A stretch of DNA of 24,632 bases from Desulfurellales bacterium (GTDB lineage: Bacteria > Campylobacterota_A > Desulfurellia > Desulfurellales > Hippeaceae): positions 1 through 24,632 of the forward strand of contig JAMOPP010000205.1 of the NCBI GenBank assembly GCA_027064405.1, written 5' to 3'. Each line of letters begins with the position of its first letter. Position 1 is the first letter of the stretch. Below the pieces are notes generated by a model. The model made no database searches and was not told the DNA's origin. It worked only from the letters and a program-made list of their open reading frames with translations. The translations under genes were made by a program, and so were the position numbers. Positions 22,067 to 24,632 of the stretch are shown piece by piece.

Positions 22067-22666
22067 CTAATTTTTTTCTTCCACAACTTCACCCAAGGGC
22101 TCTGTTTCTTTAAAAATTTGTCCCGTAAAACTGTAAAGATCGCAATTTTTATTTTCATAGCAATCATCGCTCAGTCCGGCTTTGATGCATATCTCTCTTA
22201 AAAACTCATCTTCTGTCCATTTCCATTCAACGGGAACCTGTGGCAAAAGCAGACCGCTATTTTGACCACACACGATAAATAGCCCGTCCTCTCCTATTTT
22301 TATTTGCCTTTTGTAGTCAATCTTTTTATCAAGCAGTTTCATTGGTGACAAAACGGTAACTTCAACTGTAATGTTACGCAACTCTTCTTTACTCAACTGT
22401 CTAAATCTCGGGTCGGAAAAGGCAGCTGAAACAGCAGAAGATATAACGCCGTCAATCAAAGGCTCATACGCAAGAGGGTAGCCGATACACCCCCTTAAAC
22501 GATTGGCAGGGTAGGTGTTTAAGGTTACAAACACACCCCTTTTTTCTTTGAATACATCTGCCAAGTTTTCATCTTTTAGCGCTAATTTCCGTTTGTTAAG
22601 GTATGATTCGATTGCATTTCTTGCCGTCTCAACAAGAAATTTTCCTTCTTCTAAATCTAAGTTCAT
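22067..22666 (-). CDS. AMMECR1-domain protein
   Basis: A 199-residue protein with the complete AMMECR1 domain: RGVFVTLNTYPANRLRGCIG (the LRGCIG signature), SAVSAAFSDPRFRQLSKEEL, ITVEVTVLSPM, and GLLLPQVPVEWKWTEDEFL. Members are widespread in archaea, eukaryotes and some bacteria, and their biochemical role is not settled. AGGTGA precedes the ATG by five bases. It begins 9 bp after the ileS stop and runs directly into the two-helix membrane protein gene, so these form one transcription unit. Confidence 0.92.
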   Translation of the reverse strand: MNLDLEEGKFLVETARNAIESYLNKRKLALKDENLADVFKEKRGVFVTLNTYPANRLRGCIGYPLAYEPLIDGVISSAVSAAFSDPRFRQLSKEELRNITVEVTVLSPMKLLDKKIDYKRQIKIGEDGLFIVCGQNSGLLLPQVPVEWKWTEDEFLREICIKAGLSDDCYENKNCDLYSFTGQIFKETEPLGEVVEEKN

Positions 22667-22675
22667 TCATATCAC

Positions 22676-24632
22676 CTAATGTATCACTTTATAACAGCGG
22701 GAGCACACCTGCTCATTATCCGCATTGTTTCCAACACTGTCATCAAATTTCCAACATCTTTCACATCGCTTACCGTTGGCTTTTTGCACATAAACCGTTA
22801 TTTTTCTCTCTTCATCGTAATATTTTTCAATATATTCTTCAACATTTTCTATATTAAAATGAGAAACTATACATATGTCTGCCAACTCGTTTTTATCTAT
22901 CTTTTCTATGATGCCTTTGTAGTTCTCATCTTCAAAAATAACGCTGATATCCGCCTCGAGAGAATTGCCTATAAGTTTTTTGCTTCTTGCAAGTTCGAGT
23001 GCTTTATCCGTTGCGGATTTTAGGTTTCTAAGAATGCTCCACTTTTCACTTAAATCTTTATTCTTGCGTCTTTTGTCAATTACAGGAAATTCTTCCATAT
23101 GAACACTTTCTTTCGATTGATTCATATAGCTGTAGGCTTCTTCTGCAGTAAAAGAAAGAATGGGAGCCATATAAAATACAATTGTTTTAAGTATTTCATT
23201 CATAGCCGTTTGGGCTGATAACCTTTTTTTAGAGTTCTCGCTTTCGCAATAGAGTCTGTCTTTTAATATGTCAAGATAAAAAGATGACAAAACGGTTATG
23301 CAAAAATTATTCATATTTCTGTATATGATATGAAAATCGTATGTTTCATAGCCCTTTAATATTTTTTCTTTCAATATCTCAAGCTCGGAAAGAATCCATT
23401 TGTCTATTTCTTCAAGCTCCTCATACGGCAAAGCCATACTGTCATTAAAATTATTTAAATTACCCAAAAGAAATCTGATGGTGTTTCTTATTTTCCTATA
23501 ATTATCAACAAGCCTTTTTAAAATTTCGTCAGAGAGCCTTACATCTTCTTTGTAGTCCGTTGCCGATACCCATAGTCTCAAAAGCTCAGCCCCATACCTT
23601 TTTATGATTTTGTCAGGGACTATAACATTACCCAGCGATTTGCTCATCTTTCGCCCTTTGGAGTCAACAACGAAGCCATGAGTTAAAACAGCTTTATATG
23701 GAGCTTTTCCTTCTGTTCCCACAGATTCAAGCAGTGATGAATGGAACCACCCTCTGTGCTGGTCACTTCCCTCTAAATACAAATCCGCAGGCCATACAAG
23801 ATACTCCCTTCTTTTTAAAACCGCAGCGTGAGAAACACCTGAATCAAACCAGACATCAAGTATATCTTCCTCTTTTTGAAATTCTTGAGAACCGCAGCTA
23901 CACTTGTAATCTTTGGGCAAAAAATAGTCTGCGTCTTTTTCAAACCATATATCCGCCCCGTATTTTTCCATCTCATCAGCAACAAGATTAACAAGATTGC
24001 GATCAAGTTGAATTTTTCCGCACTTTTTACACCTGAATAAAGCTATTGGAACACCCCATGTTCTCTGTCTTGATATGCACCAGTCGGGTCTTGTTTCCAT
24101 CATAGAGTAAATCCTGTTTCTTCCCCATTCCGGAATCCACTGAGTATTATCTATTTCCTTCATTGTTCTTTGTCTTAAGTTGTCTTTTTCGATGGAAATA
24201 AACCACTGCTCGGTTGACCTGAAAATAATAGGGCTTTTACATCTCCAACAGTGGGGATATGAGTGAATAATCTTTTCTTCTTTAACAAGGGCGCCCTTGC
24301 TTTTTAACACTTCAGAGACCTTTTGATTTGCCTCCAAGACCTTCATACCACCAAAAATCTCTAAATTGCTTTCGTATCTTCCATCGTCATCAACGGGCGA
24401 GTATATGGGAATATGGTATTTCATACCAACGGTGTAGTCATCATCTCCATGTCCTGGAGCAGTGTGTACAAGCCCTGTTCCTGCCTCAAGAGTTACATGG
24501 TCTCCAAGTATAATTCTTGATTCTCTTTCGTATATGGGGTGAGCAAGAATTAAATCCTCAAGCTCTTTGCCTTTTATTGTTTTTACAATTTCGTATTTTT
24601 CAATGGAAAACTTTTTCATTAAATCTTCTACA
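22676..24632 (-). CDS. ileS: isoleucyl-tRNA synthetase, C-terminal part (runs off window)
   Basis: About 651 residues of a class Ia synthetase that charges tRNA-Ile; the N-terminal catalytic HIGH region lies beyond the right edge, and the frame stays open to the last base. Visible parts are the CP1 editing domain (GTGLVHTAPGHGDDDYTVGM), DWCISRQRTWGVP, the KMSKS loop in GRKMSKSLGNVIVPDKII, the anticodon-binding helices, and the C-terminal zinc site CERCWKFDD with VCSRC. All residues expected in this part are present. Confidence 0.97.
   Translation of the reverse strand, partial: VEDLMKKFSIEKYEIVKTIKGKELEDLILAHPIYERESRIILGDHVTLEAGTGLVHTAPGHGDDDYTVGMKYHIPIYSPVDDDGRYESNLEIFGGMKVLEANQKVSEVLKSKGALVKEEKIIHSYPHCWRCKSPIIFRSTEQWFISIEKDNLRQRTMKEIDNTQWIPEWGRNRIYSMMETRPDWCISRQRTWGVPIALFRCKKCGKIQLDRNLVNLVADEMEKYGADIWFEKDADYFLPKDYKCSCGSQEFQKEEDILDVWFDSGVSHAAVLKRREYLVWPADLYLEGSDQHRGWFHSSLLESVGTEGKAPYKAVLTHGFVVDSKGRKMSKSLGNVIVPDKIIKRYGAELLRLWVSATDYKEDVRLSDEILKRLVDNYRKIRNTIRFLLGNLNNFNDSMALPYEELEEIDKWILSELEILKEKILKGYETYDFHIIYRNMNNFCITVLSSFYLDILKDRLYCESENSKKRLSAQTAMNEILKTIVFYMAPILSFTAEEAYSYMNQSKESVHMEEFPVIDKRRKNKDLSEKWSILRNLKSATDKALELARSKKLIGNSLEADISVIFEDENYKGIIEKIDKNELADICIVSHFNIENVEEYIEKYYDEERKITVYVQKANGKRCERCWKFDDSVGNNADNEQVCSRCYKVIH

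Overview
This window looks like the replication-origin neighbourhood of a low-GC, Gram-negative, probably anaerobic bacterium. LPS-type glycosyltransferases, a periplasmic solute-binding protein and lipoprotein-type signals point to a double membrane. The coding strands are strongly A-rich. A TAXI-type TRAP transporter, an AMMECR1 protein and the classic rpmH-to-rsmG cluster would fit Deferribacterota or a neighbouring lineage, but this is an inference from style and not a proven assignment.

Layout, left to right. Positions 1-2232 carry the 5' part of dnaN and all of dnaA on the minus strand, with a short AT-rich gap between them that holds three GTTAATA repeats. Positions 2309-6620 (minus) hold a membrane-anchored AsmA-like protein with its own promoter, then a tightly overlapping operon of two GT9 heptosyltransferase-like proteins and a NodB-type polysaccharide deacetylase, probably for surface-glycan assembly. 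A 500-bp gap (6621-7121) contains a GC-richer block with three successive hairpins behind a good promoter, which is a candidate structured RNA or dispersed repeat. Positions 7122-10258 (plus) encode a TAXI solute-binding protein and a fused TRAP permease. This unit ends in a bidirectional terminator shared with a convergent UspA gene.

The uspA/perR divergent gap (10742-11037) is the densest regulatory stretch. It holds a PerR-type repressor promoter with repeated operator-like motifs. On the opposite strand lies a compact two-hairpin sequence with a U-rich tail that could be a small RNA under the same operators. An MscS-family channel gene follows.

Positions 13421-19534 (minus) are the canonical rpmH-rnpA-yidD-yidC-mnmE-mnmG-rsmG operon, with most genes overlapping. 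A near-perfect parS-like palindrome sits between mnmE and mnmG. The rnpA reading frame has no ATG, GTG or TTG start and probably begins at AUU inside the end of rpmH. parA and parB, which often follow rsmG, are not here. The origin cluster is split from dnaA/dnaN by about 11 kb of transport, envelope and stress genes.

Positions 19919-24632 (minus) hold an enoyl-CoA-hydratase-fold protein lacking both usual catalytic glutamates, then a coupled set of ileS (truncated by the window edge), an AMMECR1 protein, an unrecognised two-helix membrane protein and a small lipoprotein. No tRNA, rRNA, CRISPR array or intact mobile element was seen.
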